This document shows, one piece after another, positions 14,218 to 21,559 of a DNA stretch of 31,667 bases. Where the stretch lies: assembly GCA_031398745.1 (NCBI GenBank), contig JANNNX010000049.1, positions 1 to 31,667 of the forward strand. Direction: 5' to 3'. Made by a program: the position numbers and the translations under genes. The DNA comes from JANNNX01 sp031398745. Its GTDB lineage: Bacteria > Actinomycetota > Acidimicrobiia > Acidimicrobiales > CADCSY01. Position 1 is the stretch's first letter. Every line of letters starts with the position of its first letter. The notes beneath the pieces are model-generated. The model saw nothing but the letters and a program-made list of their open reading frames with translations. It had not been told where the DNA came from and did not search any database.

Positions 14218-14223
14218 AGGCTA
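14218..14223 (-). promoter_or_regulatory. -10 box TAGCCT, leaderless start of the membrane protein gene
   Basis: Minus-strand TAGCCT ends 9 nt before the ATG at 14208. Confidence 0.45.
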
Positions 14224-14282
14224 CGTGGTCGCTCCCGGAGCGCCGTTGGCGGTGGGGGGCGGGCCTCGTGATCATGTGAACA

Positions 14283-14296
14283 GGCGGGCGCCCGCC
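14283..14296. promoter_or_regulatory. 14-bp perfect palindrome in the rex promoter spacer
   Basis: GGCGGGCGCCCGCC is self-complementary and ends 2 nt before the rex -10 box, where a repressor would block polymerase. A Rex-like half-site, TGTGAAC, lies just upstream at 14275-14281, near the -35 position, but its partner half-site is missing. Confidence 0.35.
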
Positions 14297-14298
14297 GG

Positions 14299-14304
14299 TA
14301 CCAT
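14299..14304 (+). promoter_or_regulatory. -10 box TACCAT, leaderless start of rex
   Basis: TACCAT ends 9 nt before the ATG at 14314. Confidence 0.5.
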
Positions 14305-14313
14305 CGGCCGGCG

Positions 14314-15024
14314 ATGGTGGCGGAGCGATCCAGTGACGACAGCCCGGGGTTGCCCGCCCGGCCCGCCCGGCGGATCCCCGAGGCCACCGTGAACCGGCTC
14401 CCTCTGTACCTCCGCAGCCTGGCCGAGCTTCCCGACGACACCGCGACGGTGTCGTCGGAGCGCCTGGCCGTCCTTGCCGGAGTGAATGCGGCCAAGGTCC
14501 GCAAGGACCTCTCCTACCTCGGATCCTTCGGCACCCGCGGCGTCGGCTACGAGGTCGAGCACCTGCGCTACCAGATGGCCCGACAGCTCGGCTTGACCCA
14601 GGACTGGCCGGTGCTGATCGTGGGTGTCGGCGATCTCGGCCACGCCCTGGCGAAGTACGACGGTTTTCTCGAGCGGGGCTTCCCGGTGGTGGCTCTGGTG
14701 GACGCTGACGCCGGCAAGGTCGGCTCGGTGGTCGAGGGCCTGGAGGTTCACGACGTCGCCCGGCTGGGTGAGATCGTGGCCGCCGCGGGGGTGACCACCG
14801 GGATCATCGCCACGCCGGCGGCGGTGGCTCAGGAGGTGGCCGACCAGCTGGTGGCGGCCGGGGTGCGATCGATCCTGAACTTCGCCCCGGTGGTGCTGTC
14901 GGTGCCCCCCGGCGTGTCGGTCCGCAAGGTCGACCTGGCGATGGAGCTCCAGATCCTGGCCTTCTACGAGCAGCACCGTTCGGCGCCGGCCGGCGCCGGA
15001 CTCGGCATCGGCGAGGAGGGCTAG
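14314..15024 (+). CDS. rex: redox-sensing transcriptional repressor Rex
   Basis: A 236-residue homodimeric repressor that senses the NADH/NAD+ ratio and is released from DNA when NADH is high. The N-terminal winged helix (about 23-95) has IPEATVNRLPLYLRSL and NAAKVRKDLSYLGSFGTRGVGY, which match the Rex family closely. The Rossmann domain starts VLIVGVGDLGHALAKY (Asp where many homologues have Asn), and the C-terminal helix MELQILAFYEQ is the one swapped between subunits. It heads the heme operon, as rex does in Streptomyces coelicolor (rex-hemACD). A matching operator is found at the cytochrome bc operon of this window. Confidence 0.93.
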   Translation: MVAERSSDDSPGLPARPARRIPEATVNRLPLYLRSLAELPDDTATVSSERLAVLAGVNAAKVRKDLSYLGSFGTRGVGYEVEHLRYQMARQLGLTQDWPVLIVGVGDLGHALAKYDGFLERGFPVVALVDADAGKVGSVVEGLEVHDVARLGEIVAAAGVTTGIIATPAAVAQEVADQLVAAGVRSILNFAPVVLSVPPGVSVRKVDLAMELQILAFYEQHRSAPAGAGLGIGEEG

Positions 15025-15026
15025 CG

Positions 15027-15671
15027 GTGCCGGTCGACGGCTCGACCTACCCGGTACACCTGCTGCTCGCCGGCCGGCCCGTCCTGGTCGTGGGTGGTGG
15101 CCGGGTGGCGACCCAGAAGGTGCAAGGCCTGCTGGCCGCCGACGCCGCGGTCACAGTGGTGGCACCGCGGGTGGGGGACGACCTCGAAGCCCTCGCCGCC
15201 GCCGGTGCCCTGGCCCTGGAACGCCGCCACTACCGGCCCGGCGAGGTGGCCGGCTACCGCTACGCGGTGACGGCCACTGGCATCCCCGACGTGGACGGTG
15301 CCGTGTTCGCCGATGCCGAGGTGGCGGGGGTCTGGGTGAACGCCGCCGACGATCCGGCCCACTGCTCGGTGATCCTGCCGGCCGTCGCCCGCCGGGGGCC
15401 GATCACGCTGACGGCGTCGACCGGGGGCCGCAGCCCGGCGCTGGCTACCTGGCTGCGTCGGCGCTTCGAGGTCGAGCTGGACGAGGCCTATGTCGACCTG
15501 CTCGACCTCCTCGCCACCGAGCGGGAGCGCCTCCGCGCCGCGGGCCGCGCCACCGAGGGGTTGAATTGGCAGGGAGCCCTCGATTCGGGGATGCTTGAGC
15601 TGGTCCGGTCCGGCCACCTCGCGGCAGCAAGGGAGCGCTTGCAGGCGTGTCTGTCATCGTCGTCGGGTTGA
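15027..15671 (+). CDS. precorrin-2 dehydrogenase / sirohydrochlorin ferrochelatase-type protein (CysG N-terminal-like)
   Basis: A 214-residue protein corresponding to the N-terminal half of CysG (Met8/SirC type), which oxidises precorrin-2 to sirohydrochlorin with NAD+. It begins YPVHLLLAGRPVLVVGGGRVATQK, the NAD-binding Rossmann motif, and contains VWVNAADDPAHCSVILPAVARRGPITLTASTGGRSPALA, split here into VNAADDPAHCSVILPA and TASTGGRSPALA, both typical of the family. Met8-type chelatase activity is possible but not shown. GTG at 15027 follows GAGGAGGG (15013-15020) by 6 nt. It overlaps hemA by 25 nt. The methyltransferase that makes precorrin-2 is in the fusion three genes downstream. Confidence 0.87.
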   Translation: MPVDGSTYPVHLLLAGRPVLVVGGGRVATQKVQGLLAADAAVTVVAPRVGDDLEALAAAGALALERRHYRPGEVAGYRYAVTATGIPDVDGAVFADAEVAGVWVNAADDPAHCSVILPAVARRGPITLTASTGGRSPALATWLRRRFEVELDEAYVDLLDLLATERERLRAAGRATEGLNWQGALDSGMLELVRSGHLAAARERLQACLSSSSG

Positions 15672-16897
15672 GCCATCGCAGCGCCCCGATCGAGCTGCTC
15701 GAGCGGTTCGCGGTGGGCCCTGACCAGCTGGCCAAGGCACTACACGGTCTGACCCGCGGCGAGCACGTGTCCGAGGCGGTGGTGCTGTCGACCTGCAACC
15801 GCACCGAGGTCTACGCCTACGCCGAGCGCTTCCACGGCGCGGTCGACGAGATCGTCGACTTCCTGGTCGAGCACGCCGAGCTGCCCCGGGCCGCCTTCGA
15901 GGACCACGTCTTCTCGTACTACGAGACGGCCACCGCGGCCCACCTGTTCTCGGTGGCCGCGGGGCTCGACTCCGACGTGCTGGGCGAGAGCGAGATCCTC
16001 GGTCAGGTCAAGGCCGGATGGCACGCGTCGGCCGGCGAGGGGTCGTCGGGACCGGGCTTGGACCTGCTGTTCCGCCACGCCCTCGAGGCGGCCAAGCGCG
16101 TGCGCAGCGACACCGGTATCGGACGCCACACGGCGTCGGTCCCCCAGGCTGCGGTGGCGCTGGCGGCCGGCCGCCTCGACGGTCTGCGTGGTCGTCGGGT
16201 GCTGGTGCTGGGGGCGGGTGAGGCTGCCGAGGGGATGGCAGTGGCGCTGGCCGGGGCCGGCGTGACCGAGGTGGTGGTGGCCAACCGATCCGCACCGGCG
16301 GCCGAAGCGCTGGCCGAGCGGGTGCACGGCCGGGCCATCGGCCTCGAGGGGTTGGTCGAGACGTTGATCGACGTCGATCTCTTGCTCACTTCCACCGGCG
16401 CCCCCACGGCCATGGTCGGTCTCGATGCACTGGGCCCGGTGGTCGAACGCCGCGGCGGGCGCCCCCTGCTCATCGTCGACGTGGCGGTCCCCCGCGATGT
16501 CGACCCGGCGGTCGCCGAGCTCGAGGGCGTCACCCTTCTCGACATGGACGATCTGCGCTCGTTCGCGGATGCCGGCGTCGCCCTGCGCCGCGCCGAGTTG
16601 GGGGCGGCTCGTGACGTGGTCGACGAGGAGGTGGCCCGCTACCGCTCGGCCGCCACGGCCCGTCTGGCGGCTCCGCTGGTCACGTCGCTGCGGGAGCGGG
16701 TGGAGGAGTTGCGAGCCGCCGAGGTCGACCGGGTGGTCGGGGGGCGGGCCGACGTCGACCGGGAGCTGCTGGACGAAGTGACCCGGGTGCTGCTCAACAA
16801 GCTCCTCCACGAGCCGACGATCCGGGTCAAGGACGCGGCCGGGACGGCGAAGGGCGAGCGCCTGGCCGAGGCCCTGCGCGAGCTCTTCGACCTCTAG
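15647..16897 (+). CDS. hemA: glutamyl-tRNA reductase
   Basis: A 416-residue enzyme that reduces glutamyl-tRNA(Glu) to glutamate-1-semialdehyde with NADPH, the committed step of C5 heme synthesis. The N-terminal catalytic domain contains GLSHRSAPIELLERF and VVLSTCNRTEVYAY, with the catalytic Cys50. GLDSDVLGESEILGQVK follows. The NADPH domain is marked by VLVLGAGEAAEGMA, and the C-terminal dimerisation helix by LLNKLLHEPT. The GTG at 15647 lies inside the previous gene, which it overlaps in another frame. Heme feedback, often through the N-terminal region, cannot be judged from sequence. Confidence 0.93.
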   Translation: MSVIVVGLSHRSAPIELLERFAVGPDQLAKALHGLTRGEHVSEAVVLSTCNRTEVYAYAERFHGAVDEIVDFLVEHAELPRAAFEDHVFSYYETATAAHLFSVAAGLDSDVLGESEILGQVKAGWHASAGEGSSGPGLDLLFRHALEAAKRVRSDTGIGRHTASVPQAAVALAAGRLDGLRGRRVLVLGAGEAAEGMAVALAGAGVTEVVVANRSAPAAEALAERVHGRAIGLEGLVETLIDVDLLLTSTGAPTAMVGLDALGPVVERRGGRPLLIVDVAVPRDVDPAVAELEGVTLLDMDDLRSFADAGVALRRAELGAARDVVDEEVARYRSAATARLAAPLVTSLRERVEELRAAEVDRVVGGRADVDRELLDEVTRVLLNKLLHEPTIRVKDAAGTAKGERLAEALRELFDL

Positions 16898-16912
16898 CCC
16901 GGTCGGGCACCG

Positions 16913-17791
16913 ATGCCGCTGCGCCTGGCCACCCGTGGCAGTCGGCTGGCTCGCTGGCAGGCGGCGCACGTGGCCGAGCTGGTCCGGGCCCAGGACCCCA
17001 CGCTGCAGGTCGACCTGGTCATCGTTGAGACCCAGGGCGACCGTCAACTCGATCGACCGATCGAGGAGATCGGTGGCGTCGGGGTGTTCGCCAAGGAGGT
17101 CCAGCTGGCCGTGGTCGAGGGCCGCGCCGACCTGGCCGTGCACTCGGCCAAGGATCTGCCGTCCGCCCCCGAGCTGCAGGTGCCGGGGCTGGTGATCGCG
17201 GCCGTTCCCCCTCGAGCTGATCCCCGCGACGCGCTGGTCGGTGCGCGGGTCGAGGAACTCCCCGAGGGGGCCAAGGTGGCGACCGGCTCGGCCCGCCGAC
17301 GGGTCCAGCTCCTCGATCTCCGGCCCGATCTCGAGGTCGTCGAGCTGCGGGGCAACATCGAGCGGCGGCTGGAGAAGGTCGGTGAGGTCGAGGCGGTGAT
17401 GGTGGCGGTGGCGGCCCTCGACCGCCTTGGACTGCGCCACCGGGCGAGCGAGGTGCTCGAGCCGGCGACCTTCGTGCCCCAGGTCGGTCAGGGGGCCTTG
17501 GCCGTCGAGTGCTGGTCGGACGACGGCGGTGTCCGCGCCGCGCTGGCCCTGATCGACGACGACGACAGCCGCCTCGCGCTCGAGGCCGAGCGGGCGTTCC
17601 TGGCCGCGCTGGGTGGTGGGTGCGAGGCCGCCACCGGGGCACACGTCTGGGTCGAGGACGATCGCTCCCTCGGTGCCCATGTCGTCCACGAGGTGGTGGA
17701 GGGTTGGCTGGTTCGTCTGGCCCTGGCGGCCCCAGCGGGTTCCGATCCGGTGGCCTTCGGCCAGTGGATGGCGGATCGGGTCCGGGGGTGA
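16913..17791 (+). CDS. hemC: hydroxymethylbilane synthase (porphobilinogen deaminase)
   Basis: A 292-residue enzyme that condenses four porphobilinogens to hydroxymethylbilane. The start LRLATRGSRLARWQA, the HSAKDLPS segment with the catalytic Asp region, ATGSARRRVQLLDLRPDL and VPQVGQGALAVE are family hallmarks. Cys237 in LGGGCEAATGA carries the dipyrromethane cofactor. The ATG lies 15 nt after the hemA stop. Its own stop overlaps the next GTG (GTGA). Confidence 0.93.
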   Translation: MPLRLATRGSRLARWQAAHVAELVRAQDPTLQVDLVIVETQGDRQLDRPIEEIGGVGVFAKEVQLAVVEGRADLAVHSAKDLPSAPELQVPGLVIAAVPPRADPRDALVGARVEELPEGAKVATGSARRRVQLLDLRPDLEVVELRGNIERRLEKVGEVEAVMVAVAALDRLGLRHRASEVLEPATFVPQVGQGALAVECWSDDGGVRAALALIDDDDSRLALEAERAFLAALGGGCEAATGAHVWVEDDRSLGAHVVHEVVEGWLVRLALAAPAGSDPVAFGQWMADRVRG

Positions 17792-19266
17792 CGGTCCACC
17801 TGGTGGGGGCCGGCCCGGGCGACCCGGGTCTGCTGACCGTGCGGGGCGCCGAGTTGCTGGCCCGGGCCGAGGTGGTGGTGCACGATCGGCTGTCGGCCTC
17901 CCGCCTACTCGAGCTCGCCCCCACGGCCGAGATCATCTCGGTGGGCAAGGAGCCAGGGGGCGAGAGCACGGCTCAGGAGGAGATCAACCGGCTGCTGGTC
18001 GAGCGCGGCCGCCGAGGCCAGCGGGTCGTGCGGTTGAAGGGCGGTGACCCGTTCGTGCTGGCCCGGGGCGGTGAGGAGGCGGCCGCGTTGGCCGCCGCCG
18101 GGGTCGACTTCGAGGTGGTGCCCGGGGTCAGCTCGGCACTGGCCGCGCCGGCGTCGGCGGGTGTGCCCCTCACCATGCGGGGACTGGCCACCTCGTTCAC
18201 GGTGGTCACCGGCCACGAGGATCCGTGGGCCGCGACCGAGACCGACTGGGAGGCGCTGTCCCGGCTGGGCCGCAGCGGCTCGACCATCGTGATCCTCATG
18301 GGGGTCGCCACCCGAGCCACCATCGCCGAGCGTCTTCTCGCGGGCGGCCTGGCCCCCGACACCCCGGTGGTCGCCGTTCGTTGGGCCACCCGGCCCCAGC
18401 AGCACACGGTCCGCACCCGGCTCGACCAGCTGGCCACCACCGCCCTGGAGCCTCCGTCGGTCCTGGTCGTCGGCCCAGTGGCGGCCCTCGACCTGGCCTG
18501 GTTCGAGCGTCGCCCGCTGTTCGGTCGTCGGGTGGTCGTCACCCGGGCCCCGGAGCAGGCCCGGGTCCTGTCCGAGCGGCTGTGGGACCTGGGGGCCGAC
18601 GTGATCGAGGCCCCGGTGCTGGCCATCACCGAGCCGGCCGATGGTGGCGCCGCGCTGCGGGCCGCAGCCGCCGCCATGGCCGACTACGCCTGGGTGGTCT
18701 TCGCCTCGGCCAACGCCGTCGATCGGTTCCTGCCCCTGCTGCGCGACGCCCGGGCCCTGCGCTCGACCCTGGTCGCCGCCATCGGTCCGGCCACCGAGGC
18801 GGCCCTGGCTCGCTTCGGGGTCAAGGCCGATCTCCTGCCCGAGGAGGCCCCCACCGCCGAGTGGATGGTGGCCAGCTTTCCGCCGGGCCGAGGTCGGGTG
18901 CTGCTGCCTCGCTCGTCGATCGGGCGGGACGTACTGGCCCACGGGCTGGCCCGCAAGGGTTGGGACGTCGCCGCGGTCGACGCCTATCGGACCGTCGTGG
19001 TCGAGGTCGACCCGGCGGTGGCGGACGGCGCGGACGCCATCACCTTCGCCTCGCCGAGTGCGGTGCGAGCCTGGCCCGACCCCGCCCGCGTCCCTCCGGT
19101 GGTGGCCTGCATCGGGCCGGTGACCGCCGACGCGGCGGTGGCCGCCGGCATGGCGGTGTCGGTGGTGGCCCCCGACCACACGGCCGAAGGTCTGGCCGAT
19201 GCCCTGGCCGCCCACCTGGGGCCGGGACGGTCCGGGCCGCCCCCCACCTACGCTGGTCCACCGTGA
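17788..19266 (+). CDS. fused uroporphyrinogen-III C-methyltransferase / uroporphyrinogen-III synthase
   Basis: A 492-residue bifunctional protein. Residues 1 to about 240 are the SAM-dependent methyltransferase (SUMT/CobA) that turns uroporphyrinogen III into precorrin-2: VGAGPGDPGLLTVRGAELL, VVRLKGGDPFVLARGGEE and VVPGVSSALAAPASAGVPLT are its motifs. Residues from about 250 are uroporphyrinogen-III synthase (HemD), beginning PLFGRRVVVTRAPEQA and including FASANAVDRF and ITFASPSAVRAW. The fusion makes uroporphyrinogen III and can channel it to siroheme or cobalamin. This fusion is known in mycobacteria and clostridia. The GTG overlaps the hemC stop, and its stop overlaps the hemB start. Confidence 0.92.
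   Translation: MTVHLVGAGPGDPGLLTVRGAELLARAEVVVHDRLSASRLLELAPTAEIISVGKEPGGESTAQEEINRLLVERGRRGQRVVRLKGGDPFVLARGGEEAAALAAAGVDFEVVPGVSSALAAPASAGVPLTMRGLATSFTVVTGHEDPWAATETDWEALSRLGRSGSTIVILMGVATRATIAERLLAGGLAPDTPVVAVRWATRPQQHTVRTRLDQLATTALEPPSVLVVGPVAALDLAWFERRPLFGRRVVVTRAPEQARVLSERLWDLGADVIEAPVLAITEPADGGAALRAAAAAMADYAWVVFASANAVDRFLPLLRDARALRSTLVAAIGPATEAALARFGVKADLLPEEAPTAEWMVASFPPGRGRVLLPRSSIGRDVLAHGLARKGWDVAAVDAYRTVVVEVDPAVADGADAITFASPSAVRAWPDPARVPPVVACIGPVTADAAVAAGMAVSVVAPDHTAEGLADALAAHLGPGRSGPPPTYAGPP
19249..19254 (+). promoter_or_regulatory. possible internal promoter, -10-like TACGCT before hemB
   Basis: TACGCT ends 8 nt before the hemB GTG at the very end of the hemD coding region. It would allow a leaderless hemB-hemL transcript separate from the operon. 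Confidence 0.3.
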
Positions 19267-20255
19267 CCTTCCCTGCTCGCCGCCTCCGCCGGCTCCGGCG
19301 GACGCCGGTCCTGCGGCGCCTGGTAGCCGAGACCCGCCTCGGCATCGACGACCTGGTGGCTCCCGTGTTCGTCCGGGAGGGGATCGGCGAACCGGTGCCG
19401 ATCGCCTCCATGCCCGGGGTCGTGGCCCACACCCGCGAGTCCCTGCGCAAGGAGGTGCATGCCCTGGCCGACCTCGGGATCCCCGGGGTGATGGTGTTCG
19501 GGGTTCCGGCTACCAAGGATGCCGAGGGTTCGCAGGCCTGGGCCCGCGACGGGATCGCCCAGGTGGCCCTGCGTGACGTGCGTGACGAGGTGGGAGATCG
19601 CCTGGTGGTGATGGCCGACCTGTGCCTCGACGAGTACATCGACCACGGCCACTGCGGGGTGCTCGGCCGCGACGGCACTGTCGACAACGACGCCACCCTC
19701 GACCGCTACCGCAGGATCGCGTTGGCCCAGGCCGAGGCCGGCGCCGACGTGGTTGCCCCCAGCGGGATGATGGACGGGCAGGTGGCGGCCATCCGGGGAG
19801 CGCTCGACGACGCCGGCCGGATCGACGTGGCCATCCTGGCCTACGCCGCGAAGTACGCCTCGGCCCTCTACGGCCCGTTCCGGGAAGCGGTCGACGTCGA
19901 CATCGCCGGAGGTGGCGACCGCCGGAGCTACCAGCAGGATCCGGCGAACCGGCGAGAGGCATTGGCCGAGGTCGCGCTGGACATCGAGGAGGGGGCCGAC
20001 ATGGTCATGGTCAAGCCGGCCACGACCTCGCTCGACGTGCTGGCCGAGGTGCGGGCCACCGTCGACGTGCCACTGGCCGCCTACCACGTGTCGGGGGAGT
20101 ACTCGATGCTCAAGGCGGCGGCGGCCCAGGGGTGGATCGACGGCGACGCCGCCGCCCTCGAAGTGCTGACCGTCATCAAGCGGGCAGGTGCCGACCTGAT
20201 CCTCACCTACCTGGCTCGCGAGGTCGCCGAGCGGTTGCACGCCGCGCCCCGGTGA
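19263..20255 (+). CDS. hemB: delta-aminolevulinic acid dehydratase (porphobilinogen synthase)
   Basis: A 330-residue enzyme that joins two 5-aminolevulinates into porphobilinogen. Substrate Schiff-base lysines are Lys197 (AYAAKYASALYGPFREA) and Lys251 (MVMVKPATTS). AAYHVSGEYSML is the C-terminal signature. The metal-binding stretch reads DLCLDEYIDHGHCG, with Cys121, Asp123 and Cys131. The classical zinc form has Cys at both of the first two positions, so this is a hybrid of the zinc (C-x-C) and non-zinc (A-x-D) patterns. The GTG overlaps the upstream stop, and the stop overlaps the hemL GTG. Confidence 0.93.
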   Translation: MTFPARRLRRLRRTPVLRRLVAETRLGIDDLVAPVFVREGIGEPVPIASMPGVVAHTRESLRKEVHALADLGIPGVMVFGVPATKDAEGSQAWARDGIAQVALRDVRDEVGDRLVVMADLCLDEYIDHGHCGVLGRDGTVDNDATLDRYRRIALAQAEAGADVVAPSGMMDGQVAAIRGALDDAGRIDVAILAYAAKYASALYGPFREAVDVDIAGGGDRRSYQQDPANRREALAEVALDIEEGADMVMVKPATTSLDVLAEVRATVDVPLAAYHVSGEYSMLKAAAAQGWIDGDAAALEVLTVIKRAGADLILTYLAREVAERLHAAPR

Positions 20256-21526
20256 GCGCCCGTACCAACGAGGGCCTCGGGCAGCGGGCTCGACGGGTGA
20301 TGCCGGGGGGCGTGAGCTCGCCGGTGCGGGCGTTCGGCAGCGTCGGGGGAACCCCCTATGTGGTGGCGCGTGGCGCGGGGGCACACGTCTGGGACGTCGA
20401 GGGGCGGCGCTACCTCGACTACGTGCAGAGCTACGGCGCGTCGATCCTCGGCCACGCCCACCCGGTGGTGGTCGATGCGCTGCGGGCGGCTGCCCTCGAC
20501 GGGACGACCTTCGGCGCCCCCACCGAGGGCGAGTTGCTGCTGGCCGAGGCGATGGTGGCCCGGGTGCCCGGGCTCGAGTTGATCCGGTTGGTGTCGTCGG
20601 GGACCGAGGCCGTGATGTCTGCGGTGCGCCTGGCTCGGGGGGCGACCGGCCGCTCGACGGTGGTGAAGTTCGCCGGCTGCTACCACGGCCACTCCGATGC
20701 GGTGCTGGCCTCGGCGGGCAGCAGCGTGGGCGAGCGGGCCCGGGCCGACTCGGCCGGGGTGCCGGCCGGTGCGGTGGCCGACACCGTGGTGGTGCCCTAC
20801 AACGTCGTGCCCGAGGTTGGCGACGACGTAGCGGTGGTGATCGTCGAGCCGGTGGCCGCCTTCTTGGGCGTAGTCGCCCCGGCGCCGGGGTTCCTCGAAG
20901 GCCTCCGGGCGGCCTGCGACCGGGCCGGCGCCCTCCTCTGCTTCGACGAGGTCATCACCGGGTTCCGCCTGGCGGTCGGTGGGGCCACCGAGTCCTTCGG
21001 CGTCGAGCCCGATCTGTGGTGCTTCGGCAAGGTGGTGGGCGGGGGTCTGCCGCTGGCCGCCTTCGGCGGCCGCCGGTCGATCATGGAGCACCTCGCCCCC
21101 CTCGGCGACGTCTACCAAGCCGGCACCCTGTCGGGGAATCCGCTGGCCACCGCGGCCGGCCGGGCGGTGCTCGATCAGCTGGACCCCGCCGCCTACCGGA
21201 TGCTCGAGGGCCGGGCCGCCGAGCTGGCGACTGGGTTGGCGAGGGTGCTCACCGACGCTGGCCTACGGGTCGAGGTGCCCCAGGTGGGACCGTTGCTGGG
21301 CATCTTCTTCGCCGACGAGCCGGTGATCGATTTCGAGGGCGCCCGGGCCAGCGCCGAGACCGGCCTGTATCGCCGGTTCTTCCGGGCGATGCTCGACCGG
21401 GGGGTCGCCTTTGCCCCCGGCCCCTACGAGGTGGCGTTCCCGAGCCTGGCGCATGGCCACGACGACATCGAGCGCACGGTCGACCTGGCCAGCGCAGCCG
21501 CCGCCGAGGTGGCGGCCCAGGCCTGA
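20252..21526 (+). CDS. hemL: glutamate-1-semialdehyde 2,1-aminomutase
   Basis: A 424-residue PLP enzyme that converts glutamate-1-semialdehyde to 5-aminolevulinate. PGGVSSPVRAF near the start is specific to the family. LVSSGTEAVMSAVRLARG, KFAGCYHGHSDAVL and FDEVITGFR are class-III aminotransferase segments, and Lys260 in CFGKVVGGGLPLAAFGG binds PLP. The GTG at 20252 overlaps the hemB stop by four bases. It is the last gene of the heme operon and converges with the glycosyltransferase gene 33 nt away. Confidence 0.93.
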   Translation: MSARTNEGLGQRARRVMPGGVSSPVRAFGSVGGTPYVVARGAGAHVWDVEGRRYLDYVQSYGASILGHAHPVVVDALRAAALDGTTFGAPTEGELLLAEAMVARVPGLELIRLVSSGTEAVMSAVRLARGATGRSTVVKFAGCYHGHSDAVLASAGSSVGERARADSAGVPAGAVADTVVVPYNVVPEVGDDVAVVIVEPVAAFLGVVAPAPGFLEGLRAACDRAGALLCFDEVITGFRLAVGGATESFGVEPDLWCFGKVVGGGLPLAAFGGRRSIMEHLAPLGDVYQAGTLSGNPLATAAGRAVLDQLDPAAYRMLEGRAAELATGLARVLTDAGLRVEVPQVGPLLGIFFADEPVIDFEGARASAETGLYRRFFRAMLDRGVAFAPGPYEVAFPSLAHGHDDIERTVDLASAAAAEVAAQA

Positions 21527-21559
21527 GCGGGAGAGGTCCCGTCGCGGCGTCGCGCCGAG

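Noticed and set aside
15740..17689. 649-codon open frame on the minus strand opposite hemA and hemC
   Set aside because: It is antisense to two clear enzymes, is rich in His, Arg, Gly and Gln, and has no recognisable motif. Long antisense frames are expected in DNA of this GC content.
18225..19262. In-frame N-terminal extension of hemB through the hemD gene
   Set aside because: Arg/Gly-rich shadow of the hemD reading frame. The GTG at 19263 gives the normal HemB length.
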